Shown here in pieces: positions 1-4,807 of a stretch of 10,624 nt of DNA. The stretch is from assembly GCA_021604925.1 (NCBI GenBank), contig BQJX01000045.1, forward strand, positions 1 to 10,624, written 5' to 3'. Under the pieces are notes generated by a model, which was given only the letters and a program-made list of their open reading frames with translations, made no database searches and was not told where the DNA came from. Position 1 is the stretch's first letter, and every line of letters begins with the position of its first letter. This DNA is from Gemmatimonadota bacterium (GTDB lineage: Bacteria; ARS69). Made by a program: the position numbers and the translations under genes.

Positions 1-76
1 GGTCACCGTATCCGGGCCCGGAATCCGGTCCGAAGTTGGCGGCGAACTCAGGAATGCTCTGATCCAGTGTATCCAT
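1..76 (-). CDS. 5' end of an unknown minus-strand gene (partial)
   Basis: An ATG at 74-76 (read on the minus strand) opens a frame that stays open to the window edge, giving 25 residues (MDTLDQSIPEFAANFGPDSG and five more). A strong Shine-Dalgarno sequence, GGGAGGAA, lies at 81-88 with four to five bases before the ATG, which is the main reason for calling a gene and for choosing this start. The visible residues are acidic, with no signal peptide and no membrane segment. The fragment is too short to assign a family. It is divergently oriented to the 309-938 gene, so the two share the 77-308 control region. Confidence 0.5.
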   Translation of the reverse strand, partial: MDTLDQSIPEFAANFGPDSGPGYGD

Positions 77-308
77 GGGGTTCCTCCCGTCCTTGACCTT
101 GATGGAGTTGCTTCGCGGTCGAATCTAGGCGATTGGGAGGCTTCGGTCCAGCGGACGGCACCGGAGAGTTCTCATCTCCGCTTGCCTTCACCCCGGATCC
201 CGTGGGATTCTGGACAGAGCAGGCGAAACGCCCTCCAGAGTCGTCGCCGGTGGATGTCCGGACCCGGAATTCCGGGACTCCACCCGCGCCACCAGGAGGG
301 TTACGGAC
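77..308. other. Divergent intergenic region
   Basis: This 232-base gap separates the partial minus-strand gene from the 309-938 gene and must hold both sets of start signals. It contains ribosome binding sites on both sides (81-88 minus, 294-300 plus). A small inverted repeat, CGGAGA at 162-167 and TCTCCG at 175-180 with a seven-base loop, lies in the middle. A perfect palindrome lies at 263-276. I see no convincing -35/-10 pair on either strand and no riboswitch consensus. Confidence 0.5.
263..276. repeat. 14-bp perfect palindrome upstream of the 309-938 gene
   Basis: CCCGGAATTCCGGG reads identically on both strands. It has no unpaired centre, so it resembles a DNA-binding dyad more than an RNA hairpin. 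It lies 33 bases before the GTG start of the downstream gene and 17 bases before its ribosome binding site, a position where a repressor could act. No second copy was noticed nearby. Chance occurrence in G+C-rich DNA is possible. Confidence 0.35.
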
Positions 309-938
309 GTGGTCAGTACCCGCTCGATCTACAGAACTCCCGCTGAGCTGGTGCGGGCCTTCTTGGAGCAGCCCCTGCCCAAGGAGATCTACCAGCTCTC
401 GCGGTTCGAGAAAGTCGACGCCCCGTGGGGCCCGCCGCCGCACGGGTCCAGCCCCGTCGAGTACGCGGCCGCCTGGGCGCGAGGCTACGATGGCGGCCCC
501 ATCCGAGGTGCATTTCGCTGGCTGGGCCAGCAGGGTCTGGAAGCCTGTCTCCAGTACCTGCCTCGGAACCAGCGCGGCCGCGGACGAGTTCCCAAGCGGG
601 CCCTGATTGAGGAATTCGACGAGCTGCCGGAGAGCGAGCGCGTGGCTTCCTACAGCCTGCGTCACGGTGCGGCCCTGCACGACATCCAGGAGCTGCTGTT
701 CGGGTTCGCCGAGATCTGGGCAGAGTTGGACAAGACCCGGCCCGACACCTGGGCCATCGACGAACTCATCGAGATCCTGGCCGCCCGGAACAACCGCGGG
801 CGCAGCATGGAAGCGGTCCCGGCCACGTTCGTCTTTCTGTGGGGCTCGTCGGACGAGGTCTATCACGCCCGCCAGCTGAGCAAGGCCGAACGGATTCTGG
901 TCCACGGGCTGAAAGAGGTCATGCCCGGCCAGTTCTAG
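309..938 (+). CDS. Conserved-looking soluble protein of unknown function, 209 residues
   Basis: I do not recognise this protein. The GTG start is chosen because AGGAGGG at 294-300 sits eight bases upstream and the reading frame begins there; the stop is TAG. The product is 209 residues, hydrophilic, with no signal peptide or membrane helix and a single cysteine (C80), so it should be cytoplasmic. Residues 38-60 are rich in Pro, Gly and aromatic residues (DAPWGPPPHGSS, then EYAAAWARGY). Residues 98-160 look like acidic amphipathic helices, including RHGAALHDIQELLFGFAEIWAELD. Residues 172-195 contain ATFVFLWGSSDEVYHARQLS, the most motif-like stretch. No catalytic signature is recognisable. It stands alone: a divergent gene lies upstream, and a terminator stem-loop at 990-1028 separates it from the convergent secreted-protein gene. 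The frame choice is supported by the ribosome binding site and plausible composition; overlapping frames lack these. Confidence 0.75.
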   Translation: MVSTRSIYRTPAELVRAFLEQPLPKEIYQLSRFEKVDAPWGPPPHGSSPVEYAAAWARGYDGGPIRGAFRWLGQQGLEACLQYLPRNQRGRGRVPKRALIEEFDELPESERVASYSLRHGAALHDIQELLFGFAEIWAELDKTRPDTWAIDELIEILAARNNRGRSMEAVPATFVFLWGSSDEVYHARQLSKAERILVHGLKEVMPGQF

Positions 939-989
939 AACCCGTCCGCCGGCGGCCCCGACCCTGCCCCGCCGGCGTCCTCACCAACA

Positions 990-1028
990 CGAAGAAGGGA
1001 GCCTTCGCGAGAAGACTCCCTTCGTTCG
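990..1028. terminator. Probable bidirectional terminator stem-loop between convergent genes
   Basis: CGAA at 990-993 pairs with TTCG at 1025-1028. GAAGGGAG at 994-1001 pairs with CTCCCTTC at 1016-1023. CTTC at 1003-1006 pairs with GAAG at 1011-1014, closing a GCGA tetraloop of the stable GNRA type. Only one bulge (1024) and one mismatch (1002/1015) interrupt 16 pairs. It lies 51 bases after the 309-938 stop and 41 bases after the minus-strand 1070-1630 stop. The flanks lack a long T run on either strand, so termination may be partial or may need Rho. Confidence 0.65.
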
Positions 1029-1069
1029 TCGGTGGTCCGCTGCGGCCGGCGCGAGGCCGACGCAGGAAC

Positions 1070-1630
1070 CTAGCGGTACAGGGTCTTGATCGAACCCCAG
1101 CTCGTACCTTCCACGGAAACCGGCTCGCACGTTCCGGTTCTGCAGATGGCGTTCCCGTTCGTGGCGCAACCGGTGATGGCGTTGTCGTGGGCGATCGGGC
1201 TCACGGGGTCGCAGTCCACGGTGACGTTGTTGCCCGTGGGGGACGGCACGAGGCACCAGCTGCCGCCGGCTCCCGTGAAGTCCAGGTACGGGCCAAACTC
1301 ACCGGCAAGGAACGGCCGCATGGGGCAACCACCCACCGCGAGCAGCAGGTTGGTGGCGTTGCCGGCGTTGAGCACACCGTTCATCGGCGTGAAGCCGTGA
1401 CCGAAGAAGCCCGCAGGAAACTGGGCCGTGAACTCGGCGGCCGACATGCCGTCCAGATTGGTGCAGTTGAGCCACAGGTACACCGAGTGCGGCGTGGTGG
1501 CAGGCACGGTGGCCGTGCTGTCCGCCGGGTCCGTGTTGCTGAAACTCAAACGCCAGCCGTAGTCTTCCGCCATGGCGCCGGAGGCAACCACGAGGGACAG
1601 GAGACAGGCAATGGTCAGGATTCGCTTCAT
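1070..1630 (-). CDS. Secreted cysteine-containing protein, copy 1 (unknown function)
   Basis: This is a 186-residue protein with a classical Sec signal peptide: KR at residues 2-3, a hydrophobic core, and AMA at 19-21 followed by EDYGW. The mature part is about 165 residues. It has seven cysteines (56, 102, 126, 140, 155, 163, 168), many Gly, Asn and Thr residues and no further membrane helix, so it should be exported to the periplasm or beyond; disulfides are likely. Invariant blocks shared with its neighbour include TTPHSVYLW (45-53), FPAGFFGHGFTP (71-82), FGPYLDFTGAGG (112-123), SPTGNNVTVDCDPVSP (130-145) and the C-terminal SWGSIKTLYR. The ATG at 1630 is chosen because GGAGGAG lies at 1639-1645, it begins the signal peptide, and it matches the start of the second copy; an upstream in-frame ATG at 1726 would bury the signal peptide. 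The function is unknown. The frame reads downstream of the copy 2 terminator, so it probably has its own promoter, which I could not place. Confidence 0.85.
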   Translation of the reverse strand: MKRILTIACLLSLVVASGAMAEDYGWRLSFSNTDPADSTATVPATTPHSVYLWLNCTNLDGMSAAEFTAQFPAGFFGHGFTPMNGVLNAGNATNLLLAVGGCPMRPFLAGEFGPYLDFTGAGGSWCLVPSPTGNNVTVDCDPVSPIAHDNAITGCATNGNAICRTGTCEPVSVEGTSWGSIKTLYR

Positions 1631-1691
1631 GGTAGTTACTCCTCCAATTCCGGATTCAAAAAGCGGGGTCTGGACACAAGCGGGCTCAACC

Positions 1692-1703
1692 CGATCGCGA
1701 TCG
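1692..1703. repeat. 12-bp perfect palindrome upstream of secreted copy 1
   Basis: CGATCGCGATCG is self-complementary and lies 62-73 bases upstream of the copy 1 start. Its core, GATCGCGATC, differs by one base from the GATCGTGATC core at 2500-2509 upstream of copy 2, which sits inside that gene's promoter spacer. The shared core could be an operator retained after duplication. The similarity is short and could also be chance. Confidence 0.35.
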
Positions 1704-1785
1704 CCGGTGATAGCCGATTCTGCCACCCCACTGGTGAAATCGACAATGGTGTATGTCCGACCTTAGAGAAAAAGTCAACCTTGCC

Positions 1786-1822
1786 AAAAAAGGAAAGAGG
1801 GAGGCCTCCAAGAAGGCCCCCC
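1786..1822 (-). terminator. Intrinsic terminator of secreted copy 2
   Basis: Read on the minus strand, GGGGGGCC (1815-1822) pairs with GGCCTCCC (1799-1806) through eight pairs including one G-U. The loop has eight bases, and the U-rich tail TCTTTCCTTTTTT (1786-1798) follows. This is a textbook Rho-independent terminator placed 33 bases after the copy 2 stop. It should prevent most read-through into copy 1. Confidence 0.85.
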
Positions 1823-1854
1823 CCAATCCAACAACTGACCGGTGTGAAAAAGAA

Positions 1855-2415
1855 CTACCGGTACAGGGTCTTGATGGAACCCCAGCTGGAGTCCTCAACC
1901 GACACCGTGCCACAGGCACCGGTGTTGCAGGCGACGTTGCCGTTGGTCGCACAACCGACGATGGCATTCGCATTCGCGACCGGGCTGACCGGGTCACAGT
2001 CGACCGTCACGTTGTTGCCGGTCGGGGAAGCCACCAGGCACCACGCGCCACCGGCACCCGTGAAGTCCAGGTACGGACCGAACTGGCCAGCGAGGAACGG
2101 ACCGACGGGGCAGCCACCCACCGCGAGCAGCAGGTTGTTGGCGTCACCGGCGTTGAGCACGCCGTTCAGCGGGGTGAAGCCGTGACCGAAGAAACCGGCC
2201 GGGAAGACAGCCGAGAACTCAGCCGCGGACATTCCATCAGCCTGCGTGCAGGCCATCCACAGGTACACCGAGTGCGGCGTGGTGGCGGGCACGTTGGCCG
2301 CCTGCACGTTCGGGTCGGTGTCGCTGAAGCTGAGGCTCCAACCATAGTCTTCGGCCATGGCGCTGGAGGCCATCACGATAGACAGAACGGAAACAATCGT
2401 CAGGATACGCTTCAT
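1855..2415 (-). CDS. Secreted cysteine-containing protein, copy 2 (unknown function)
   Basis: This tandem paralogue of the 1070-1630 protein has identical length (186 residues) and aligns without gaps, with 39 differences counted by hand (about 79% identity). It has a Sec signal peptide, residues 1-21 ending in AMA before EDYGW. All seven mature cysteines are conserved at the same positions, as are the SPTGNNVTVDC block and the C-terminal SWGSIKTLYR. Differences cluster at residues 36-41, 54-59 and 160-176, probably surface loops. The ATG at 2415 is preceded by GGAGGAGC at 2422-2429. The 20 bases around the ribosome binding site (2423-2442) match copy 1 (1639-1658) at 17 positions, so the duplication included the leader. 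A promoter lies at 2491-2519 and a terminator at 1786-1822, making this a single-gene transcription unit. No enzyme signature is visible; an envelope or extracellular structural or binding role is only inference. Confidence 0.86.
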   Translation of the reverse strand: MKRILTIVSVLSIVMASSAMAEDYGWSLSFSDTDPNVQAANVPATTPHSVYLWMACTQADGMSAAEFSAVFPAGFFGHGFTPLNGVLNAGDANNLLLAVGGCPVGPFLAGQFGPYLDFTGAGGAWCLVASPTGNNVTVDCDPVSPVANANAIVGCATNGNVACNTGACGTVSVEDSSWGSIKTLYR

Positions 2416-2490
2416 TATGGTGCTCCTCCGAATTCGGATTCAGTGAGCGCAGCCAGGACACCATTTGGGTGGGCCCCGCTGGCAACTGAC

Positions 2491-2519
2491 ACTTTAGCAG
2501 GATCACGATCCCAGTTCAA
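2491..2519 (-). promoter_or_regulatory. Sigma-70-type promoter for secreted copy 2, with a dyad in the spacer
   Basis: On the minus strand TTGAAC (2514-2519) and TAAAGT (2491-2496) are separated by exactly 17 bases, and each matches the consensus at four or more positions. Transcription would start near 2484, giving a leader of about 70 bases. The spacer contains GGATC-GT-GATCC (2499-2510), an inverted repeat positioned where a bound regulator would block or modulate RNA polymerase. Confidence 0.55.
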
Positions 2520-2728
2520 GGCCGTGAGCCGTTCTGCGCGCTACTTTCCAACCAACGAGCGATCGGCGACCGCAGGGCAGCGAAGAGTGGGCGCGAGCGC
2601 CGCCTCCCTGCCTTTCCCGACACCGACTCCCTAAATGCATGCCACGCAACAAGTTCCGCGCGGCCATCCCGGGCGTTGGTGCCTCGAAACCTGAAGCTCA
2701 CTCCCGGAACGAAAATAGTCTACCACAG

Positions 2729-2742
2729 ACCGATCGATCGGT
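2729..2742. repeat. 14-bp perfect palindrome
   Basis: ACCGATCGATCGGT is fully self-complementary. It lies in the non-coding region about 360 bases before atpZ and 215 bases upstream of the copy 2 promoter. Like the 1692-1703 palindrome it is built on CGATCG, but I see no obvious gene start next to it. It could be an operator or a chance run. Confidence 0.35.
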
Positions 2743-2789
2743 TCGACCCCCATTCGCTCTTTCTTGCAGATTCCTGGGCCCCATGATCG

Positions 2790-2818
2790 GGCCCGGCTGA
2801 GAGCGGCGGCGCCGGGCC
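2790..2818. repeat. GC-rich inverted repeat (8-bp stem)
   Basis: GGCCCGGC (2790-2797) pairs perfectly with GCCGGGCC (2811-2818) around a 13-base loop. No T run follows on either strand, so it is a weak terminator candidate. It may be an RNA structure in an atp leader, if transcription starts this far upstream, or have no role. Confidence 0.35.
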
Positions 2819-3098
2819 GTCTTCCTGCGTCCGGTGCCCGGGCGGGCCTCCGCTGATCCTGCCACAGTCTATAACACGCCCCCTCCCGGGTGCGCCGTCC
2901 TTCAGCTTCAACTCGCAGATCCGCAGACGTCCGAGATGAGGCCTGTTCCAATCGGGCCCGCGCCGGTACTCTTTCGATGCGTGCCTTGTGAAAAAAACCA
3001 CTTGCGTGAATTCCCTGGCCGCCGGTAGCTTTTCCGCCTTGTGCGGGCGTGGGAAGCGGTGCGAATGCCGGTGGTGATCGCCAAGGCAGGAGGTTCCC

Positions 3099-3329
3099 AT
3101 GCGACGGACCCGGGGGCCCTCCGACATTGTCCGCTACTCGCATTTGGGCATCCAGTTCGCATTGGTAGTCTTGCTCGGGATCTGGGCTGGTACCCAGCTG
3201 GACAAACGGTTGTCCACAAACCTCTTCACGTTGGTCGGGACTTTTGCCGGAGCTGGAATTGGTTTCTACTTCCTCTACCGCGAAACCCGGTCCTTTACGG
3301 ATGATGACCACAACGACCCCTCGGAATAG
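3099..3329 (+). CDS. atpZ: AtpZ-like small membrane protein of the ATP synthase operon
   Basis: This 76-residue protein has two predicted membrane helices (about 16-33 and 41-60) and a charged, acidic C-terminal tail. The segment GIWAGTQLDKRL (27-38) matches the Gly-rich turn followed by Leu-Asp that is typical of the AtpZ (AtpI-related) family. In other bacteria AtpZ and AtpI form a complex reported to help with Mg2+/Ca2+ supply or c-ring assembly; neither is part of the finished enzyme. Start ATG at 3099 is fixed by AGGAGG at 3088-3093, five bases upstream. It is the first gene of the operon, and its last 29 bases overlap the start of the next gene, so the two are probably translationally coupled. 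Confidence 0.82.
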   Translation: MRRTRGPSDIVRYSHLGIQFALVVLLGIWAGTQLDKRLSTNLFTLVGTFAGAGIGFYFLYRETRSFTDDDHNDPSE

Positions 3330-3714
3330 AATCCCGCTGCTTCTCGCCACCGTGACCGCCGTATTGGCGGCGGCCGCGGCAATTCCGGCCACGCTACTGG
3401 GCGGAACCGAAGCACTCGGTATGATGGGCGTCGGGGCAGGCCTGGGCCTGGTTTCCGTGGTCGGCGGGTGGTGGATTGCGCAGTTTGCGTTTCGCGGACC
3501 GGACATGTTTGCCACCAAGCTCGTGGTGGGTGGCTTCATCGTCCGGATCGCCCTTTTGATTCTCACGATGAGTGCGCTGGTGGCAGTCACGGGCATCGAG
3601 GTTCAGCGCTTCGTGCTCTGGCTGGTGGCCTTTTACTTCGCCCTGGTCCTGGTCGAGGCGTGGACTCTCGCCCGCGAGCAGCACCTGGGCTCCAAGGAAG
3701 GTTCGATCCGATGA
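3301..3714 (+). CDS. atpI: AtpI-like ATP synthase assembly protein
   Basis: This 137-residue protein is very hydrophobic, with four predicted membrane helices (about 11-33, 41-64, 74-98 and 102-123). Length, four-helix topology and position directly before atpB fit the ATP synthase protein I family, which assists assembly of the c-subunit ring in the cytoplasmic membrane. Sequence conservation in this family is low, so the assignment rests largely on topology and context. Two ATGs lie in tandem at 3301 and 3304, and either could be used; both overlap the end of atpZ (stop 3327-3329) and neither has a strong ribosome binding site, which suggests translational coupling to atpZ. An in-frame start at 3244 exists but would add a non-hydrophobic tail deep inside atpZ and is less likely. 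The stop TGA shares bases with the atpB ATG. Confidence 0.72.
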   Translation: MMTTTTPRNRIPLLLATVTAVLAAAAAIPATLLGGTEALGMMGVGAGLGLVSVVGGWWIAQFAFRGPDMFATKLVVGGFIVRIALLILTMSALVAVTGIEVQRFVLWLVAFYFALVLVEAWTLAREQHLGSKEGSIR

Positions 3715-4487
3715 TCCTGGCCGGAGCTACGCACGACCCCGACCGCATTGACATCCTCCATCACCTGATGGACTCGGAGGCCTACTACCACGTGGCCACG
3801 CTTCCGGGCGGCATCAGCCTGGATATCACGCGCCACGTCGTGCTGATGTGGATCGCCTCCCTCCTGATGATCATCGTGATGAGCAGCATTGCCCGGCAGA
3901 AGGGCCTCGTGCCGCGGGGCGCCCGGAACCTGATCGAGCCCGTGCTCTTCTTCATCCGGGACGAGCTGGCGATCCCCAATTTCCACGACAAGGCCAACCG
4001 CTACGTGCCTTTCCTGTGGACCATCTTCTTCTTCATCCTCTTCTGCAACCTGCTCGGACTGATCCCGGGGAGCGCCACCGCCACGGGCAACCTGTCCGTC
4101 ACGGCGGGGCTGGCGCTGGTGGCGTTCGCTGCCATTCACATCACCGGCGTGCGCGAGAACGGGTTGCTCCACTACCTCGGATCGATCGTTCCTCCCGTTC
4201 CCTGGTGGCTGTGGCCGTTGCTCCTGGTGGTCGAGATCGTCGGAATCTTCGCCAAGCCGTTTGCGCTGGCGGTCCGACTCTGGGCCAACATGAACGGTGG
4301 CCACATCGTCATCATGGTGATGATGGGGTTCATCTTCCTCTTCAAGAGTTGGCTGGCGGCCGGAATTTCCGTGGCCGCGGCCACTGCGATCTACATGCTC
4401 GAACTGTTTGTCGCGCTGCTTCAAGCGTACGTATTCACGTTTCTCACCGCAGTGTTCATGGGGATGGCAGCGCACCCTGATCACTGA
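3711..4487 (+). CDS. atpB: ATP synthase Fo subunit a
   Basis: Subunit a (258 residues) forms the two proton half-channels beside the c ring in the cytoplasmic membrane. The essential arginine of the family (R210 in E. coli) is R189, within FALAVRLWANMNGGH (184-198), with the conserved Asn at N193. The last long helix reads ELFVALLQAYVFTFLTAVFMGM; Q238 corresponds to E. coli Q252. Relative to E. coli the interacting pair E219/H245 is swapped: H198 and E231 occupy those places, a covariation known in many bacterial a subunits. FLWTIFFFILFCNLLGLIPG (101-120) is the usual early helix. Start ATG at 3711 overlaps the atpI stop in an ATGA arrangement and has AAGGAAGG at 3694-3701; an upstream in-frame start would run through atpI and is rejected. 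Five or six helices are expected. All signature residues are present, so it should be functional. Confidence 0.96.
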   Translation: MILAGATHDPDRIDILHHLMDSEAYYHVATLPGGISLDITRHVVLMWIASLLMIIVMSSIARQKGLVPRGARNLIEPVLFFIRDELAIPNFHDKANRYVPFLWTIFFFILFCNLLGLIPGSATATGNLSVTAGLALVAFAAIHITGVRENGLLHYLGSIVPPVPWWLWPLLLVVEIVGIFAKPFALAVRLWANMNGGHIVIMVMMGFIFLFKSWLAAGISVAAATAIYMLELFVALLQAYVFTFLTAVFMGMAAHPDH

Positions 4488-4526
4488 TTCCTGACCCAAC
4501 CACTCCTTACGGAGGGAGAACCACCC

Positions 4527-4757
4527 ATGGAAGGTCTCGCCATGATGGGCGCCGGCATCGGCGCGGGCATCGCCACCCTCGGAGCCGGCCTCGGCATCGG
4601 AAAGATTGCTGCCGGCGCGGTGGAGAGCATCGCGCGTCAGCCCGAGGCGGCCGGCGACATCCGCGGCAGCATGATCCTGACCGCCGCGCTCATCGAGGGC
4701 GTCGCGCTCTTCGCTTGCGCGATCTGCTTCATGATCCAGAGCAAGTTCGCCGGCTAG
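4527..4757 (+). CDS. atpE: ATP synthase Fo subunit c (proton-type)
   Basis: Subunit c (76 residues) is a hairpin of two membrane helices that oligomerises into the rotating ring. Helix 1 carries a glycine-repeat motif (GAGIGAGIATLGAGLGIG, 8-25) for tight helix packing. The polar loop has the family's RQP at 37-39, which contacts gamma and epsilon. The ion-binding carboxylate is E57 in helix 2 (LIEGVALF). The positions of the Na+ ligands in Propionigenium-type c subunits (Gln in helix 1 and Ser after the Glu) are I24 and G58 here, so proton coupling is predicted. The start is set by GGAGGG at 4511-4516. A small CTCC-TTAC-GGAG hairpin (4503-4514) could partly cover that site. A strong stem-loop follows the stop codon immediately (4761-4794). 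Confidence 0.97.
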   Translation: MEGLAMMGAGIGAGIATLGAGLGIGKIAAGAVESIARQPEAAGDIRGSMILTAALIEGVALFACAICFMIQSKFAG

Positions 4758-4760
4758 TCA

Positions 4761-4794
4761 GTTTCCCGACTCGGGGCATTCGCCCCGGGGAAAC
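4761..4794 (+). promoter_or_regulatory. Intercistronic stem-loop between atpE and atpF
   Basis: GTTTCCC (4761-4767) pairs with GGGAAAC (4788-4794), and CGGGGC (4772-4777) pairs with GCCCCG (4782-4787) around an ATTC loop. Only a four-base bulge (4768-4771) interrupts thirteen pairs. It begins three bases after the atpE stop and ends directly against the atpF ribosome binding site at 4795-4800. There is no U tract, so it is not an ordinary terminator. A likely role, by analogy with intercistronic hairpins in other operons, is protecting the 3' end of atpE mRNA or damping atpF translation, since many more c than b subunits are needed. Confidence 0.65.
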
Positions 4795-4800
4795 GGAGGA
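4795..4800 (+). promoter_or_regulatory. Ribosome binding site that decides the atpF start
   Basis: GGAGGA lies seven bases before TTG at 4808 and four before TTG at 4805. The first ATG in the frame, at 4817, is 16 bases away, too far for this site. The spacing therefore favours TTG 4808 as the start. Confidence 0.6.
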
Positions 4801-4807
4801 CTCTTTG

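Larger units (their letters stand above)
2520..3098. other. Gene-poor region upstream of the ATP synthase operon
   Basis: This stretch of about 580 bases holds no gene I can support. Open frames cross it on both strands but lack ribosome binding sites or credible protein composition. It contains a perfect palindrome (2729-2742) and a GC-rich stem-loop (2790-2818). TATAAC at 2870-2875 resembles a -10 box, but I see no -35 partner at the right distance. The atp promoter must lie here or close by; the A-rich patch around 2989-2999 is a possible site, but I could not define boxes. The atpZ ribosome binding site is at 3088-3093. Confidence 0.5.

Noticed and set aside
77..308. A riboswitch in the divergent leader (glycine or cyclic di-GMP classes considered).
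   Set aside because: Short purine-rich fragments are suggestive, but the consensus core and paired helices of these classes could not be assembled on either strand.
48..905. A 285-residue open frame on the minus strand opposite the 309-938 gene.
   Set aside because: It starts inside the opposing gene with no ribosome binding site, and it runs through the divergent control region past the better-supported minus-strand start at 76.
839..2185. A long open frame on the + strand running antisense through both secreted-protein genes.
   Set aside because: It is an artefact of G+C-rich codon use: low-complexity Arg/Gly/Val/His-rich composition, no ribosome binding site, and it crosses two real genes with signal peptides and conserved paralogous sequence. 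The similar frame at 1753-2634 is rejected for the same reasons.
2516..2701. A possible 61-residue minus-strand gene upstream of secreted copy 2.
   Set aside because: The only purine-rich sequence (GGGA) touches the GTG start, the composition is Arg/Ala-rich and unlike a real protein, and its end overlaps the copy 2 promoter.
2736..2760. A tRNA T-loop-like string (GGTTCGACC) in the empty region.
   Set aside because: The five-pair T stem fails at the third pair, and no acceptor, D or anticodon arm can be built on either strand.
2631..3596. A 321-residue minus-strand frame across the atp upstream region, atpZ and atpI.
   Set aside because: It is antisense to two recognisable membrane proteins, has no start signal, and has shuffled low-complexity composition.
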